Shown here in pieces: positions 8,078-16,924 of a DNA stretch of 40,612 bases. Each line of letters starts with the position of its first letter. Position 1 is the first letter of the stretch. The stretch is from Ardenticatenaceae bacterium. Lineage in GTDB: Bacteria > Chloroflexota > Anaerolineae > Promineifilales > Promineifilaceae. The stretch is from NCBI GenBank assembly GCA_020634495.1, contig JACKBR010000041.1, positions 1-40,612 on the forward strand. The letters run 5' to 3'. Under the pieces are notes generated by a model, which saw nothing but the letters and a program-made list of their open reading frames with translations, did not search any database and was not told where the DNA came from. Both the position numbers and the translations under genes were made by a program.

Positions 8078-8137
8078 CCGTGCTTTCTTAGCGCGAAATT
8101 ACAACAATCCACAGATTTCGCGGTTACATCGATTCGT

Positions 8138-8205
8138 GTCATACCCGCGAAGGCGGGTATCCACTCTCGCGCAAAGGGATGGATTCCCGCTTTCGCGGGA
8201 ATGAC
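8138..8205. repeat. REP-like double hairpin
   Basis: Two stem-loops, ATACCCGC..GCGGGTAT (8141-8160) and ATTCCCGC..GCGGGAAT (8183-8202), are flanked by GTC and GAC so that the whole block is also an inverted repeat. This is the widespread extragenic palindrome type; it sits in the spacer between the dioxygenase and carboxylesterase genes. Confidence 0.88.
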
Positions 8206-8217
8206 AGTTGCCAACTC

Positions 8218-8244
8218 TGCGCAACTCTGTGTTCCGCTTTTTAA
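8218..8244 (+). repeat. Leader repeat CTGTGTTCCGCTTTTTAA
   Basis: A 27-bp stretch directly before the ribosome site of the carboxylesterase gene matches 38046-38072, before the aldehyde dehydrogenase gene, at 26 of 27 positions. A shorter copy on the minus strand (12477-12497) lies upstream of xylA. Confidence 0.75.
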
Positions 8245-8257
8245 TAGGAGTAAATTC

Positions 8258-8917
8258 ATGCCAACAACTAAAGTAAATGGCCCACATCAGGAGCAGCCGC
8301 TTTTGCAGCAGGGCAAGCCGCTGCATGAAGCCCAGGCGGCGATGATTTTGGTACACGGCCGTGGGGCCACAGCGCAAAGCATTTTGGAGCTGGCCGCCGT
8401 TCTGCCCCACCCGGAGATGGCCTATCTGGCTCCCCAGGCAGCGGGAAACACCTGGTATCCGTACAGCTTTTTGGCCCCGATGCCGCAAAATCAGCCAGGG
8501 CTAGACTCCGGCTTGCAGGCGGTGGCCGAAGCGGTGGCGAAAGTTGAAGCAGCGGGCATTCCCGCTGAGAAGATCATCATTGGCGGGTTTTCGCAGGGGG
8601 CGTGTTTGGCCAGCGAGTTTGTGGCCCGAAATGCCCGGCGTTATGGCGGGCTGCTGGTTTTTAGCGGCGGCCTGATTGGCCCACCCGGCACGCCGCGCAA
8701 CTATGACGGCTCTTTGGCTGGCACGCCGGTTTTTATCGGGTGCAGCGATGTGGATTTTCATATTCCGGTGGAACGTGTGGAAGAAACGGCCGTAACCCTC
8801 ACCCATCTCGGCGCAGTCGTCAACAAAAAAATCTACCCCAACATGGGCCACACCATCATTCAGGACGAAATTGATCAGGCTCTAAAAATTGTAAACAGTG
8901 TATTGGCCACAAGCTAA
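8258..8917 (+). CDS. Alpha/beta-hydrolase, phospholipase/carboxylesterase family (MhqD-like)
   Basis: 219-aa serine esterase of the carboxylesterase type 2 group. Visible elements: oxyanion region AMILVHGRGATAQ, nucleophile elbow GGFSQGACLA (GxSxG), acid in FIGCSDVDFHIP, and catalytic His in YPNMGHTIIQDEID. I start it at ATG 8258 because AGGAGTAAATTC precedes it, the same leader as the previous gene; the frame is open further upstream only through a repeat. In the Bacillus mhq regulon a homologous esterase (MhqD) accompanies MhqO and MhqE, so it probably acts in the same aromatic detoxification module. The natural ester is unknown. Confidence 0.9.
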   Translation: MPTTKVNGPHQEQPLLQQGKPLHEAQAAMILVHGRGATAQSILELAAVLPHPEMAYLAPQAAGNTWYPYSFLAPMPQNQPGLDSGLQAVAEAVAKVEAAGIPAEKIIIGGFSQGACLASEFVARNARRYGGLLVFSGGLIGPPGTPRNYDGSLAGTPVFIGCSDVDFHIPVERVEETAVTLTHLGAVVNKKIYPNMGHTIIQDEIDQALKIVNSVLATS

Positions 8918-8961
8918 AACATTCATCGCGAAGAACGCGGAGAGCGCAGAGTTTTCTTTTT

Positions 8962-8997
8962 CTCGGCGGTCTCGGCGGTCTCGGCGGTCTCGGCGGT
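8962..8997. repeat. Four tandem copies of CTCGGCGGT
   Basis: Exact 9-mer repeated four times, immediately upstream of the ribosome site (GGAGG) of the 9015 gene and after a GAACGCGGAGAGCGCAGAG element. Possible slippage locus in the untranslated leader. Confidence 0.9.
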
Positions 8998-9014
8998 AAA
9001 AAACGGAGGTAAAC

Positions 9015-9608
9015 ATGCAGAAAATTCAAACCCAAGGCGTACACCACATCACCATGATTGGTGCCGATCGCCAGACTTCGATTGATTTTTGGGAAGGGGT
9101 GCTGGGGATGCCGTTCATTTTTGAACAGCCGAATTTGGACGTACCAGCCGAGAATCATCTTTACTTTGATCCGGGAGACGGCCGTCTCGTGACCATCTTC
9201 ACCAATGAAAACCGCAAACCAGACCCCACGCCCAATCCAGAAGGGATCGGCAATTTGCACCACATCGCCTTCAACGTCTCCCGCGCCACCTACACCCAGG
9301 TAAAAAAGCGGCTGGACGAACGCGGCATTCCCAACAGCGGCGAAGTGGATCGCGGCTTCATGTACTCCATCTACTTCCGTGACCCGCTGGGGCAGCTTTA
9401 CGAGCTGGCCAACTACAAATTCGACCCGCCGCCCGGCGTGAGCCATGCCGAGGTGCTGCTGCTGGCCCACAAGCTGCGCATGGAGCGCAACGCCTACAAC
9501 ATCACCGATGAGCATTTGGCCGACGCCATCGAAATTTTTGTGCAGCGCACTGCCCATTCTTTGTCAGAGGATCGCGGCCCGAAAGATCCATACCGGCGCG
9601 GCCCTTAG
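9015..9608 (+). CDS. VOC/glyoxalase-family protein, probable extradiol dioxygenase
   Basis: The 197-aa protein holds a two-unit VOC fold: GVHHITMIGADRQTSIDFWEGVLGMPF at the start, NLHHIAFNV near residue 82, and a metal-type Glu in GQLYELANYKF near 137, then a helical tail DEHLADAIEIFV. The His/His/Glu triad of this metalloenzyme family is thus likely intact. It has a GGAGG ribosome site and closes the MarR-dioxygenase-esterase run in the same direction. Its stop codon directly abuts that of xylB on the other strand. Function beyond ring-cleavage or glyoxalase-type chemistry cannot be read. Confidence 0.85.
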   Translation: MQKIQTQGVHHITMIGADRQTSIDFWEGVLGMPFIFEQPNLDVPAENHLYFDPGDGRLVTIFTNENRKPDPTPNPEGIGNLHHIAFNVSRATYTQVKKRLDERGIPNSGEVDRGFMYSIYFRDPLGQLYELANYKFDPPPGVSHAEVLLLAHKLRMERNAYNITDEHLADAIEIFVQRTAHSLSEDRGPKDPYRRGP

Positions 9609-11102
9609 TTAGATTGTGGCTAAAGCAGTGAACGTGGGTTTGAGGGCCGGGTAAAGCTGTTGGTAGAGGGGATAGAGCTGTTTGTAAACGGCCGTATCTC
9701 CCCCAGGCTCCGTGCTTCCCGTCACCTGCACCAGCTCAGCACAGGCCGCCTCAACCGAACTAAAAACACCCGCGCCAACCAGGGCCAAAACGGCCGCACC
9801 ATAAGCCGCGCCCTCCGTACTGTTCACCGTTACAATTTCCGCCTGGAGCACGTCGGCCAAAATTTGCCGCCAGAGCGGGCTGCGCAGCCCACCGCCAGAA
9901 GCACGAATCTGGGTAAAGTTTGCCAGGCCCGCGCTGCGCATCAGCTCTAAACTGTCGCGCAGGCCAAAAGCCACCCCTTCCAGCACCGCCCGCGTCAGGT
10001 GTGGCTGGCCGTGGCGCACGGTCAGGCCAATAAAGCCGCCGCGTGCCAGGGGATCGGGATGAGGGGTGCGTTCCCCGGTGAGGTAAGGCAAAAAGAGCAG
10101 TCCTTCGCTGCCTGGGGGCACCTTGGCGGCTGGGGCAAGCAGGTCGTCAAACTCCACGCCAGGGGCCAGGGCGTCCCGATACCAGCGCAGGCTGCCCGCC
10201 GCTGAGAGCATCACGCCCATCAGATGCCATTTTCCCGGCACGGCATGGCAAAAAGCATGGAGACGGCCGTCTGGCTCTACAACCGGCACATCACTGCTGG
10301 CAAAAACTACCCCTGACGTGCCTAAACTAAGCGCCACCACGCCATCAACCACGGCCCCGGTGCCCACAGCGTTGGCTGCCTGGTCGCCGCCGCCGGCCAC
10401 AACGGGGATGCCCGCAGGCAAACCAGTTTTTTCTGCTGCGGCTGGGGTAAGATGACCGGTAACGGCCGTTCCCTCAAACGTCTTTGGCAGCCAATCTGGG
10501 TTAATGTCCAGCTTGCCCACAACTTCATCAGACCAATCCCGCTGGCGCACGTCAAAGAGCTGCGTCCCCGCCGCGCCCGCCTTGTCGGTGGCAAATTCGT
10601 TGGTGAGTCGGTAGCGGATGGTGTCTTTGGGCAAAAGGATGTGGGCGATACGGCCGTACACATCAGGTTCGTTGTTTTTTACCCACAAAATTTTAGGAGC
10701 GGTAAAGCCAGTCAGGGCGTCGTTTCCAGTTATGTCAACTAAACGCGACTTGCCAATGAGCTGACGCATTTCATCACATTCGGCCCCGGTGCGCTGATCG
10801 TTCCACAAAATGGCCGGGCGCAGTACCTCGCCGTTTTTGTCCAGCAGCACCAGCCCGTGCATCTGCCCCGTCAGGCCAATGGCGGAAACGGCCGTAGCCG
10901 CCACCCCGCTCTCCGCCATCACCTGCCGAATGCTATTTATCGTCGCTTCCCACCATAATTCTGGCCGCTGCTCGCTCCACAGCGGTTTGGGCGTTTCATA
11001 GTCATAAGTAGAGGATGCCACCCCAACCACTTCGCCCGTTTCCGCCAGCAGCAGGGCCTTTGTCGCCGTCGTTGAACTATCAATCCCAATGAAATAGCGC
11101 AT
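9609..11102 (-). CDS. xylB: Xylulokinase (FGGY family)
   Basis: Phosphorylates D-xylulose to D-xylulose 5-phosphate, feeding the pentose phosphate pathway. The 497-aa protein starts YFIGIDSSTTATKALLL (ATP-binding motif 1 of the actin-like FGGY fold), continues with LTGQMHGLVLLD and LWNDQR, the sugar-binding block characteristic of xylulokinases, and has VAGGGDQAANAVGTG, LSLGTSGVVFA and ASGGGLRSPLWRQILADVL near the C-terminus. Length and motif order are normal. It is the last gene of the leftward xyloside operon, 68 bases after xylA; that spacer holds a hairpin-like repeat. Confidence 0.95.
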   Translation of the reverse strand: MRYFIGIDSSTTATKALLLAETGEVVGVASSTYDYETPKPLWSEQRPELWWEATINSIRQVMAESGVAATAVSAIGLTGQMHGLVLLDKNGEVLRPAILWNDQRTGAECDEMRQLIGKSRLVDITGNDALTGFTAPKILWVKNNEPDVYGRIAHILLPKDTIRYRLTNEFATDKAGAAGTQLFDVRQRDWSDEVVGKLDINPDWLPKTFEGTAVTGHLTPAAAEKTGLPAGIPVVAGGGDQAANAVGTGAVVDGVVALSLGTSGVVFASSDVPVVEPDGRLHAFCHAVPGKWHLMGVMLSAAGSLRWYRDALAPGVEFDDLLAPAAKVPPGSEGLLFLPYLTGERTPHPDPLARGGFIGLTVRHGQPHLTRAVLEGVAFGLRDSLELMRSAGLANFTQIRASGGGLRSPLWRQILADVLQAEIVTVNSTEGAAYGAAVLALVGAGVFSSVEAACAELVQVTGSTEPGGDTAVYKQLYPLYQQLYPALKPTFTALATI

Positions 11103-11104
11103 AT

Positions 11105-11169
11105 CTCACTCTTTTGAGTGAAAAATGAGAAGCGCCTACTTTTCACTTCTCACTTATCACTATCTTCCA
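11105..11169. repeat. Intercistronic repeat, GTGAAAAATGAGAAG family
   Basis: GAGTGAAAAATGAGAAG followed by ACTTTTCACTTCTCACTTATCAC: two arms made of degenerate units that can pair, filling the xylA-xylB junction. Confidence 0.65.
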
Positions 11170-11170
11170 C

Positions 11171-12331
11171 TTACCGCACTCCCAACAGCAGCTCCACCAC
11201 CAGCTGATCCAGCCGCTCGTACGGCTGGCCGCGCTGGCCAAGAGCAGCTCGGTCAAATGAGTAGGCCCGCAGCAGGGCCGCTTTCGCCGCGCTGTATTGC
11301 CCCATCAACGGCGACATTTCACCGCTGTCAGCATTGATTTCCGCCAACAGCGCCTGAATTTCAGCGTCGGCATTGAACCGGGCCACTTTCTCTTTCAGGA
11401 TGAGATAGGTTCTCATGCAGCCACGGGCAAACGCCTTCACATCTTCATAATCGCTGGTGCGGTAAGCGTGGGCATCAAAGTGGCGGCTGCCGTCATAGCC
11501 ATTGTCCTCCAGCAGCTTCACCAGGAAGAAGGCAGACTTCAAATTCACCGAGCCAAAGCGGAAATCCTGATCATAACGGCCGAATGCCTGGTCGTTCAAA
11601 TCAATGTGGAACAATTTGCCCGCTTCCATTGCCTGGGCCACATGGTGGGTAAAGTTCAGCCCAGCCATGTGCTCGTGGGCCACTTCGGGATTCACGCCTA
11701 CCATTTCGGGATGATCCAGCGTTGCGATGAAGGCCAGCATGTTGCCCGTCGTGGCGTTGTAGATGTCGCCGCGCGGTTCGTTGGGCTTCGCTTCCAGGGC
11801 AAATTTCAGGTCGTAGCCTTGATCGATGACATATTCGCACAGGTAATTCATGGCCTCACGGCTGCGTTTAACGGCCGTAATCGGATCTTTCCCCGCATCT
11901 GTCTCCGTCCCTTCACGCCCGCCCCAAAAAACGTAAATCTTGGCCCCCAATTCCACACCCAGGTCGATGGCATTCATCGTTTTTTGCAGGGCATACGCTC
12001 GCACATTGCGGTCATTGCTGGTAAATGCCCCATCGCGGAAAGCCGGATCCGTGAATAAATTTGTTGTGGCCATCGGCACAACCAGGCCCGTGTCGGCCAA
12101 CGCTTGCTTAAAGTTAGCCACAATTTTGTCCCGTTCTGCCACTGTGGCGTCGATGGGAACCAGGTCGTTGTCGTGAAAGTTAACGCCCCAGGCACCTACT
12201 TCGGCCAGCAGGTGAACAAGTTCAACGGGTGATTTGCTGGCGCGGACCGGTTCGCCAAAGGGATCGCGACCCACGTTGCCCACGGTCCACAGGCCAAAAG
12301 TGAATTTGTTTTCTGGTCTTGGTTCGTACAT
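11171..12331 (-). CDS. xylA: Xylose isomerase, actinobacterial-length class
   Basis: Isomerises D-xylose to D-xylulose with two divalent metals. The 386-aa protein closely follows the short (class I) enzymes of Streptomyces and Actinoplanes: [17 protein letters not shown], catalytic His53 in [28 protein letters not shown], metal/substrate Lys182 in [34 protein letters not shown] and the C-terminal [13 protein letters not shown] start at ATG 12331, preceded by AGAGGAGTAAAACC; open frame upstream runs through a repeat only. It lies between the alpha-xylosidase and xylulokinase genes, so the three form a xyloside-to-xylulose-5-phosphate route. Confidence 0.96.
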   Translation of the reverse strand: MYEPRPENKFTFGLWTVGNVGRDPFGEPVRASKSPVELVHLLAEVGAWGVNFHDNDLVPIDATVAERDKIVANFKQALADTGLVVPMATTNLFTDPAFRDGAFTSNDRNVRAYALQKTMNAIDLGVELGAKIYVFWGGREGTETDAGKDPITAVKRSREAMNYLCEYVIDQGYDLKFALEAKPNEPRGDIYNATTGNMLAFIATLDHPEMVGVNPEVAHEHMAGLNFTHHVAQAMEAGKLFHIDLNDQAFGRYDQDFRFGSVNLKSAFFLVKLLEDNGYDGSRHFDAHAYRTSDYEDVKAFARGCMRTYLILKEKVARFNADAEIQALLAEINADSGEMSPLMGQYSAAKAALLRAYSFDRAALGQRGQPYERLDQLVVELLLGVR

Positions 12332-12552
12332 GGTTTTACTCCTCTGAAAATAATTTAACCGCGGAGAACGCGGAGAACGCAGAGAAAAATTTGGTAAATC
12401 TGCAAGCGCAACTTGCGCCAATCTGCTGATTTTCATTCATGGTGGTCAACAAGAGTTGGTGTCGTCTCCTACGAGAATAAAAAGCGGAACACAGATCGCC
12501 CAGACGGGGCAACCGGGCAAATGAGTGACCTATTCGCTCACCAAGTTACCTG
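12332..12552. other. Spacer between the alpha-xylosidase and xylA genes
   Basis: Contains a CGGAGAACGCGGAGAACGCAGAG repeat-family element, cut here in units of GAGAACGCG (12358-12386), a CTGCAAGCGCAACTTGCGCC segment, and the minus-strand leader repeat at 12477-12497. No gene or clear promoter seen. Confidence 0.55.
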
Positions 12553-14880
12553 TCATCGGGCAAGCTGCACGGTGAGATTAGTTGTGCCTTTGTCTGGCTG
12601 CAAGCGGATGCCCTGTGCTTCTGTTTCGGCAGTGCCGCTGGTGACAGAAATGATACTTGTTTCTCCGCGCAACAGCACCTGCCAAGGCTTTGTTGCCCCA
12701 ACTGCTTCGATGTGCAGGCGGTTGCCTTCGCGACGAACATGCAGGGTCAGCTCCGTTTCGCCTTGCAAATTGGGAACAGTGCGTGAAACGGCCGTACCCT
12801 CCTCCAGACCAAACAGATGGAAGGTCACCCCATCGGCAAAATCATAATCAGGGCGCTCTTTGTTGTTGCCAACGGGGATGATGCTATTCGGCCGTACCCA
12901 CAGCGGCAGGCTGAAAAAGTCATAAGATTCCCGCTGCCAGCGACCCCCTTCCCGCACTTCGCCCGTGAAGAAATGGGTCCAGCGGCCCGGTGGCAGATAA
13001 TAATCCACCATGTTGTCATGGCGGAACACGGGTGCCACCAGCAATGAATCGCCCAGCATGTATTGCCGGTCCAGCGCGTCACAGCCTGGATCATTCGGGA
13101 ATTCCAGCAGCATGGCCCGCAAGGTGGGGATGCCGCTTGTGTGGGCTTCCTGAGCCGCGCCGTACAGGTAGGGCATCAATTGGCACTTCAATTGGGTAAA
13201 ATGGCGCAGCACGTCCACAGCTTCCTCGTCAAACAGCCAGGGCACGCGGTACGAGCCGCTGCCATGCAACCGGCTGTGCGACGAAAGCAGGCCAAAGGCA
13301 CACCAACGCTTGTACACGTCGGCGGGGGCCGTTAGCTCAAAACCGCCAATGTCGTGGCTCCAAAAGCCAAAGCCAGAAAGGGAGAGCGACAAACCGCCGC
13401 GCAAACTTTCGGCCATCGATTCAAATGTGGCCGTGCAGTCGCCGCCCCAATGGACGGGAAACTGCTGCCCCCCAGCGGTGGCCGATCGGGCAAACAAAAC
13501 GGCCTCGTGGGGGCCACGTTCTGCTTGCAGCAGCTCAAAAACGGTTTTGTTGTAAAGCTGCGGGTAGTAGTTGTGCATCTTCATCGGGTCAGACCCGTCA
13601 TGGTAAACCACCTCGGTGGGAATGCGTTCGCCAAAGTCGGTTTTGAAGCAGTCTACGCCCATGTCTAGCAGGCCGCGCAGCTTGTCGCTAAACCAGCGGC
13701 AGGCGTCGGGATTGGTAAAGTCTACCAGGCCCATGCCCGCCTGCCAGCGATCCCACTGCCACACATCGCCGTTGGGTTTCTTAACCAGATAGCCATTGGC
13801 CATGCCTTCATCAAACAGGGCCGAACGCTGGGCAATGTACGGATTGATCCAGACGCAGATACGTAGACCGCGTGCTTTGAGGCGGCGCAGCATCCCTGCC
13901 GGATCGGGGAAGAGGCGTTCGTCCCACTCCAGGTTGGTCCAGTGAAACTCTTTCATCCAGAAGCAATCAAAGTGAAAAACATGCAGGGGCACATCGCGGT
14001 CGGCCATGCCTTGCACAAAGCTGGTGACGGTGGCTTCGTCGTAATCGGTGGTGAAGGAGGTAGAGAGCCAGAGGCCAAAGGACCAGGCTGGCGGCAGGGC
14101 GGGGCGTCCGGTGAGCGCGGTGTAGCGGCTGAGCACTTCTTTGGGCGTGGGGCCATTGATGAGGCAGTAATCGAGCATCTCGCCGGGCACGCTAAATTGA
14201 ACGCGCTCAACTTTTTCTGAGCCAATTTCCAGCGAAACTTTTTCGGGATGATTGATAAAGACGCCGTAGCCACGATTGGTGAGGTAGAAGGGGATGTTTT
14301 TGTAGGCCAGTTCACTGCTGGTGCCGCCGTCTTCGTTCCACAGGTCAACTACCTGGCCATTTTTAACAAACGGGGTGAAGCGCTCGCCCAGGCCGTAGAC
14401 GTTTTCGCCGACGCTAAGGTTGAGCTGTTCATGGATGAAACGGCCGTTTCCCGCCACATCTACATACCCCATCCCCCGCCAGCCGCTGTGCGTTAGCAGG
14501 CGTTCACCGTCTAAATATTCCACAAGCCAATCGTCGCCTTTGTCTACACGAATGGTAAGGCTGCCGCTGGTAAGGCTGGCAAAGCCGGGCTCGTTTTGGA
14601 TGTGAACCGGGGTATCGGGCTGGCAATTAAGCGCAAAGTTAGGCGGTAACGGCCGTTGCCCCTTGTGGTGCCACATCTGCACCCGAATCACGTTTGGCAT
14701 GGGTGAAGAAAAACGGACTGTTAGCAAACCGGTGTTGAGCGTATCGCCGCGCTGGGTTAACCGCCTGGTTGTTCCGTAGACGATGAGCGCGTCGGGTTCT
14801 GTTTCCACGTCATGGACATGAACAGGAAAATAAGGCGTGACATCCGCGCGGAAATGCCAGTAGCCATCCGTAAATTTCAT
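12553..14880 (-). CDS. yicI: Alpha-xylosidase, glycoside hydrolase family 31
   Basis: Releases alpha-xylose from the non-reducing end of xyloglucan oligosaccharides or isoprimeverose. The 775-aa protein has the YicI length and layout: N-terminal beta-sandwich (MKFTDGYWHFRADVTPYFPVHV opening in family style), catalytic barrel, and C-terminal beta domains. The nucleophile is Asp415 in CFKTDFGERIP and the acid/base is Asp481 in HWGGDCTATFESMAESLRG, almost the same numbering as E. coli YicI. GFWSHDIGGFE and the subsite motif WSFGLWLSTSF also fit. No signal peptide is seen, so it works in the cytoplasm on oligosaccharides imported by the adjacent ABC transporter. Confidence 0.95.
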   Translation of the reverse strand: MKFTDGYWHFRADVTPYFPVHVHDVETEPDALIVYGTTRRLTQRGDTLNTGLLTVRFSSPMPNVIRVQMWHHKGQRPLPPNFALNCQPDTPVHIQNEPGFASLTSGSLTIRVDKGDDWLVEYLDGERLLTHSGWRGMGYVDVAGNGRFIHEQLNLSVGENVYGLGERFTPFVKNGQVVDLWNEDGGTSSELAYKNIPFYLTNRGYGVFINHPEKVSLEIGSEKVERVQFSVPGEMLDYCLINGPTPKEVLSRYTALTGRPALPPAWSFGLWLSTSFTTDYDEATVTSFVQGMADRDVPLHVFHFDCFWMKEFHWTNLEWDERLFPDPAGMLRRLKARGLRICVWINPYIAQRSALFDEGMANGYLVKKPNGDVWQWDRWQAGMGLVDFTNPDACRWFSDKLRGLLDMGVDCFKTDFGERIPTEVVYHDGSDPMKMHNYYPQLYNKTVFELLQAERGPHEAVLFARSATAGGQQFPVHWGGDCTATFESMAESLRGGLSLSLSGFGFWSHDIGGFELTAPADVYKRWCAFGLLSSHSRLHGSGSYRVPWLFDEEAVDVLRHFTQLKCQLMPYLYGAAQEAHTSGIPTLRAMLLEFPNDPGCDALDRQYMLGDSLLVAPVFRHDNMVDYYLPPGRWTHFFTGEVREGGRWQRESYDFFSLPLWVRPNSIIPVGNNKERPDYDFADGVTFHLFGLEEGTAVSRTVPNLQGETELTLHVRREGNRLHIEAVGATKPWQVLLRGETSIISVTSGTAETEAQGIRLQPDKGTTNLTVQLAR

Positions 14881-14905
14881 TGTTAGGTTTCCTTGTAATT
14901 TGAAG

Positions 14906-14966
14906 AAACCCTAAGGGTTTTGCTCCAGGTATTGTGGGCTGGAAGGTTGGCAAACCCTTAGGGTTT
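14906..14966. repeat. Paired AAACCCTAAGGGTTT palindromes
   Basis: AAACCCTAAGGGTTT (14906-14920) and its exact reverse complement AAACCCTTAGGGTTT (14952-14966) flank 31 bases. Each is itself a near-palindrome. The block lies between the permease gene and the downstream alpha-xylosidase gene. Confidence 0.85.
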
Positions 14967-14982
14967 AGGCCGTGCAGCATTA

Positions 14983-15852
14983 TTATTTCGTCGCCCCCGA
15001 CATAATGCCTTTGGTCAGGGTGCGTTGGAACAGCATAAAGAAAATGAAGGCGGGCACCACGCCTAGAAAAGCAGCCGCGCTTTGGGTCGTAATGACCATG
15101 CCGCGTTCGCCGCGGGCCAGGGCCATGGCGATAGGCACGGTTTGTTTGGAATTGGAAATAAGAAATATGAGCGGCAAGAAAAAGTCATTCCAGGTCCAGA
15201 TGAAGAAGAAGACAAACAGCACCGACAGCGTGGGCCAGTTGAGCGGCACGATGATCCGGAACAGCAGTTGGAACTTGTTGCAGCCATCCAGCCTGGCCGA
15301 TTCCAGCAAATCTTTGTTGAAGGTGCGGAACACGGAGGTGAGCAGATAGGTGCCAAAAGCGGTGTGCAAAGCGGCCGTAGCCACAATGACCCCCAACCGA
15401 GAGTTGTACAGGCCAATCTGGTTAAATAGATAGTACAGCGGATACGCCAGCGACTCGACCGGCAGGGTGATGGCCATGAGGAAGAACATCAAGAAGAAGG
15501 TGCGGCCTTTGATTTTGCCAATGCCCAGGGCATAGGCATTAAAAAGGGAGAGAGAGACAGCGAGTACGGCCGTACTCGTACTGATCAACAGGCTGTTGGT
15601 TAACTTTGTTGAATAATCCGTCAGTTCCCAGGTAGCCTTGAGCGCACCCAAATCAAAACTGCCGGGCAGGCTAAACGGGCCACTGGCCAAATATTCTGCT
15701 TCCGTTTTGAACGAATTGATGGTGATCATAAAAAACGGGAACAAAACAATCACCAAGAAGAGCAGCAAACCCGCCAATGTGGCATATTTGGCAATTTTAT
15801 CTAGCCGAAACCGTTTTGGGCCGCGGGCGGGCGCTAAAGTTAAATCGCTCAT
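14983..15852 (-). CDS. ABC sugar permease, MalG-type (CUT1)
   Basis: Inner-membrane permease of a carbohydrate-uptake transporter; 289 aa with six hydrophobic segments, the first after a basic N-terminus (KYATLAGLLLFLVIVLFPFFMITINSFK). The cytoplasmic EAA loop is ESARLDGCNKFQLLFRIIVPLNWP near residue 190, with the conserved Gly-x9-Pro spacing that contacts the ATPase. It ends in the typical GIMSGATK. It follows the MalF-type gene by 4 bases. No ATPase gene is nearby; CUT1 systems often share one MsmK/UgpC-type ATPase coded elsewhere. Confidence 0.93.
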   Translation of the reverse strand: MSDLTLAPARGPKRFRLDKIAKYATLAGLLLFLVIVLFPFFMITINSFKTEAEYLASGPFSLPGSFDLGALKATWELTDYSTKLTNSLLISTSTAVLAVSLSLFNAYALGIGKIKGRTFFLMFFLMAITLPVESLAYPLYYLFNQIGLYNSRLGVIVATAALHTAFGTYLLTSVFRTFNKDLLESARLDGCNKFQLLFRIIVPLNWPTLSVLFVFFFIWTWNDFFLPLIFLISNSKQTVPIAMALARGERGMVITTQSAAAFLGVVPAFIFFMLFQRTLTKGIMSGATK

Positions 15853-15856
15853 AAGC

Positions 15857-16795
15857 TTACTCCTCGTGCTGTTCCTGTACCCGAATGAAGAAGAACGTCA
15901 TCACAATGACCAACACCGTGATAAACGTGGCCATCGTAGCGCCGTAGCCAACATTTGATTTTTCAAAAAAGTTTTTCCAGGAGAAGAAAGAAGCGACCGT
16001 CGTCGCATTTCCTGGCCCGCCGCTGGTCATGGCATACACAGGGCCAAACGTCTTTAGGGCGGCAATGGTTGTTGTCAACACAACGACGGCAATTTCTGGC
16101 CGGATCATATGGATGGTGACGTACCAGAACGTCTGGAACCAGCTGGCTCCGTCAATTTTGGCCGCTTCATACACTTGCGGATCAACCCGCTGCAAGCCAG
16201 ACATGAAAATCACCAACGGATAACCAATTTGGAACCAGACCAGCATCAACATGATGGACGGCAGGGCTAAATTGGCATCGCCCAACCAGTTTTGTGTCCA
16301 GTTTTCCAGGCCAACGGAAGTAAGCAGCCAATTTAAAACGCCCCAGTCTGGTTGGAATATCCATTTCCACACAACGGCCGCTACCACAACCGGCACAATT
16401 TGCGGCAGATAAAAACCCGCTCGTAAAAAACTGGCCCAGCCTGGGCCAAATTGATGACTGATGTAATCAAACAGGGTCACCGCCAGCAGCAGGCCAATAA
16501 TGGTGGGCAAGATGGTCATGGCGATGATGAGCAGCAGGTTATTCTTAAAAGATGTCCAAAAGACAGCGTCGCCCAACGCCCGCGCATAATTATCTAGCCC
16601 TACCCATGTGGGAGCGCCAATTCCCTGCCACTGGGTAAAGCTAATGCCGATATTGGCCAAAAACGGCAGAATAATTAGCAGCATGAAAAAGGAAATGCCG
16701 GGAATGAGGTAAATCCCATAGCCAGTTTCCCTAAATGATTTGAATCTTTGGCGGGTACCTGCCTGAGCCGGGTTGGGGTAGGCGCTGTCACTCAT
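15857..16795 (-). CDS. ABC sugar permease, MalF-type (CUT1)
   Basis: 312-aa partner permease, six predicted membrane helices starting at GIYLIPGISFFMLLIILPFLANIGISF. The EAA-loop is YEAAKIDGASWFQTFWYVTIHMIRP near residue 205, and the periplasmic Gly-Gly-Pro block is MTSGGPGNATTV. It lies between the binding-protein gene (129 bases upstream, with a hairpin) and the MalG-type gene (4 bases downstream), so it belongs to one transport operon. Substrate is inferred from the alpha-xylosidase and xylose genes: alpha-xylosides or xylose-containing oligosaccharides. Confidence 0.93.
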   Translation of the reverse strand: MSDSAYPNPAQAGTRQRFKSFRETGYGIYLIPGISFFMLLIILPFLANIGISFTQWQGIGAPTWVGLDNYARALGDAVFWTSFKNNLLLIIAMTILPTIIGLLLAVTLFDYISHQFGPGWASFLRAGFYLPQIVPVVVAAVVWKWIFQPDWGVLNWLLTSVGLENWTQNWLGDANLALPSIMLMLVWFQIGYPLVIFMSGLQRVDPQVYEAAKIDGASWFQTFWYVTIHMIRPEIAVVVLTTTIAALKTFGPVYAMTSGGPGNATTVASFFSWKNFFEKSNVGYGATMATFITVLVIVMTFFFIRVQEQHEE

Positions 16796-16813
16796 TTTGG
16801 AATCTCCTCTCTT

Positions 16814-16910
16814 AAAACCAGACAGGTTTACAAAGCGGGTTTGAAATTAAGCCAATTTTTGTGGCAAAGAACCGTTTTGGCTAAATGGCAATGAAAACCT
16901 GTCTGGTTTT
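16814..16910. repeat. 16-bp inverted repeat after the binding-protein gene
   Basis: AAAACCAGACAGGTTT (16814-16829) pairs perfectly with AAACCTGTCTGGTTTT (16895-16910). It lies between the binding-protein gene and the permeases; such hairpins commonly protect the upstream message and lower permease expression. That role here is inference. Confidence 0.85.
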
Positions 16911-16924
16911 GCTTCAGAGTTTAC

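Noticed and set aside
8138..8205. Rho-independent terminator after the dioxygenase gene
   Set aside because: The stem-loops have no T-run and belong to a dispersed extragenic palindrome type in an apparently continuous operon.
8856..9557. Minus-strand open frame with a PPRPPRPPR stretch opposite the VOC gene
   Set aside because: The proline-arginine stretch is only the translation of the CTCGGCGGT tandem, and the rest is antisense to a recognised VOC protein.
9015..9608. Assigning the small VOC protein as glyoxalase I or catechol dioxygenase specifically
   Set aside because: Metal-site residues are compatible with several VOC activities and no substrate-specific motif is visible.
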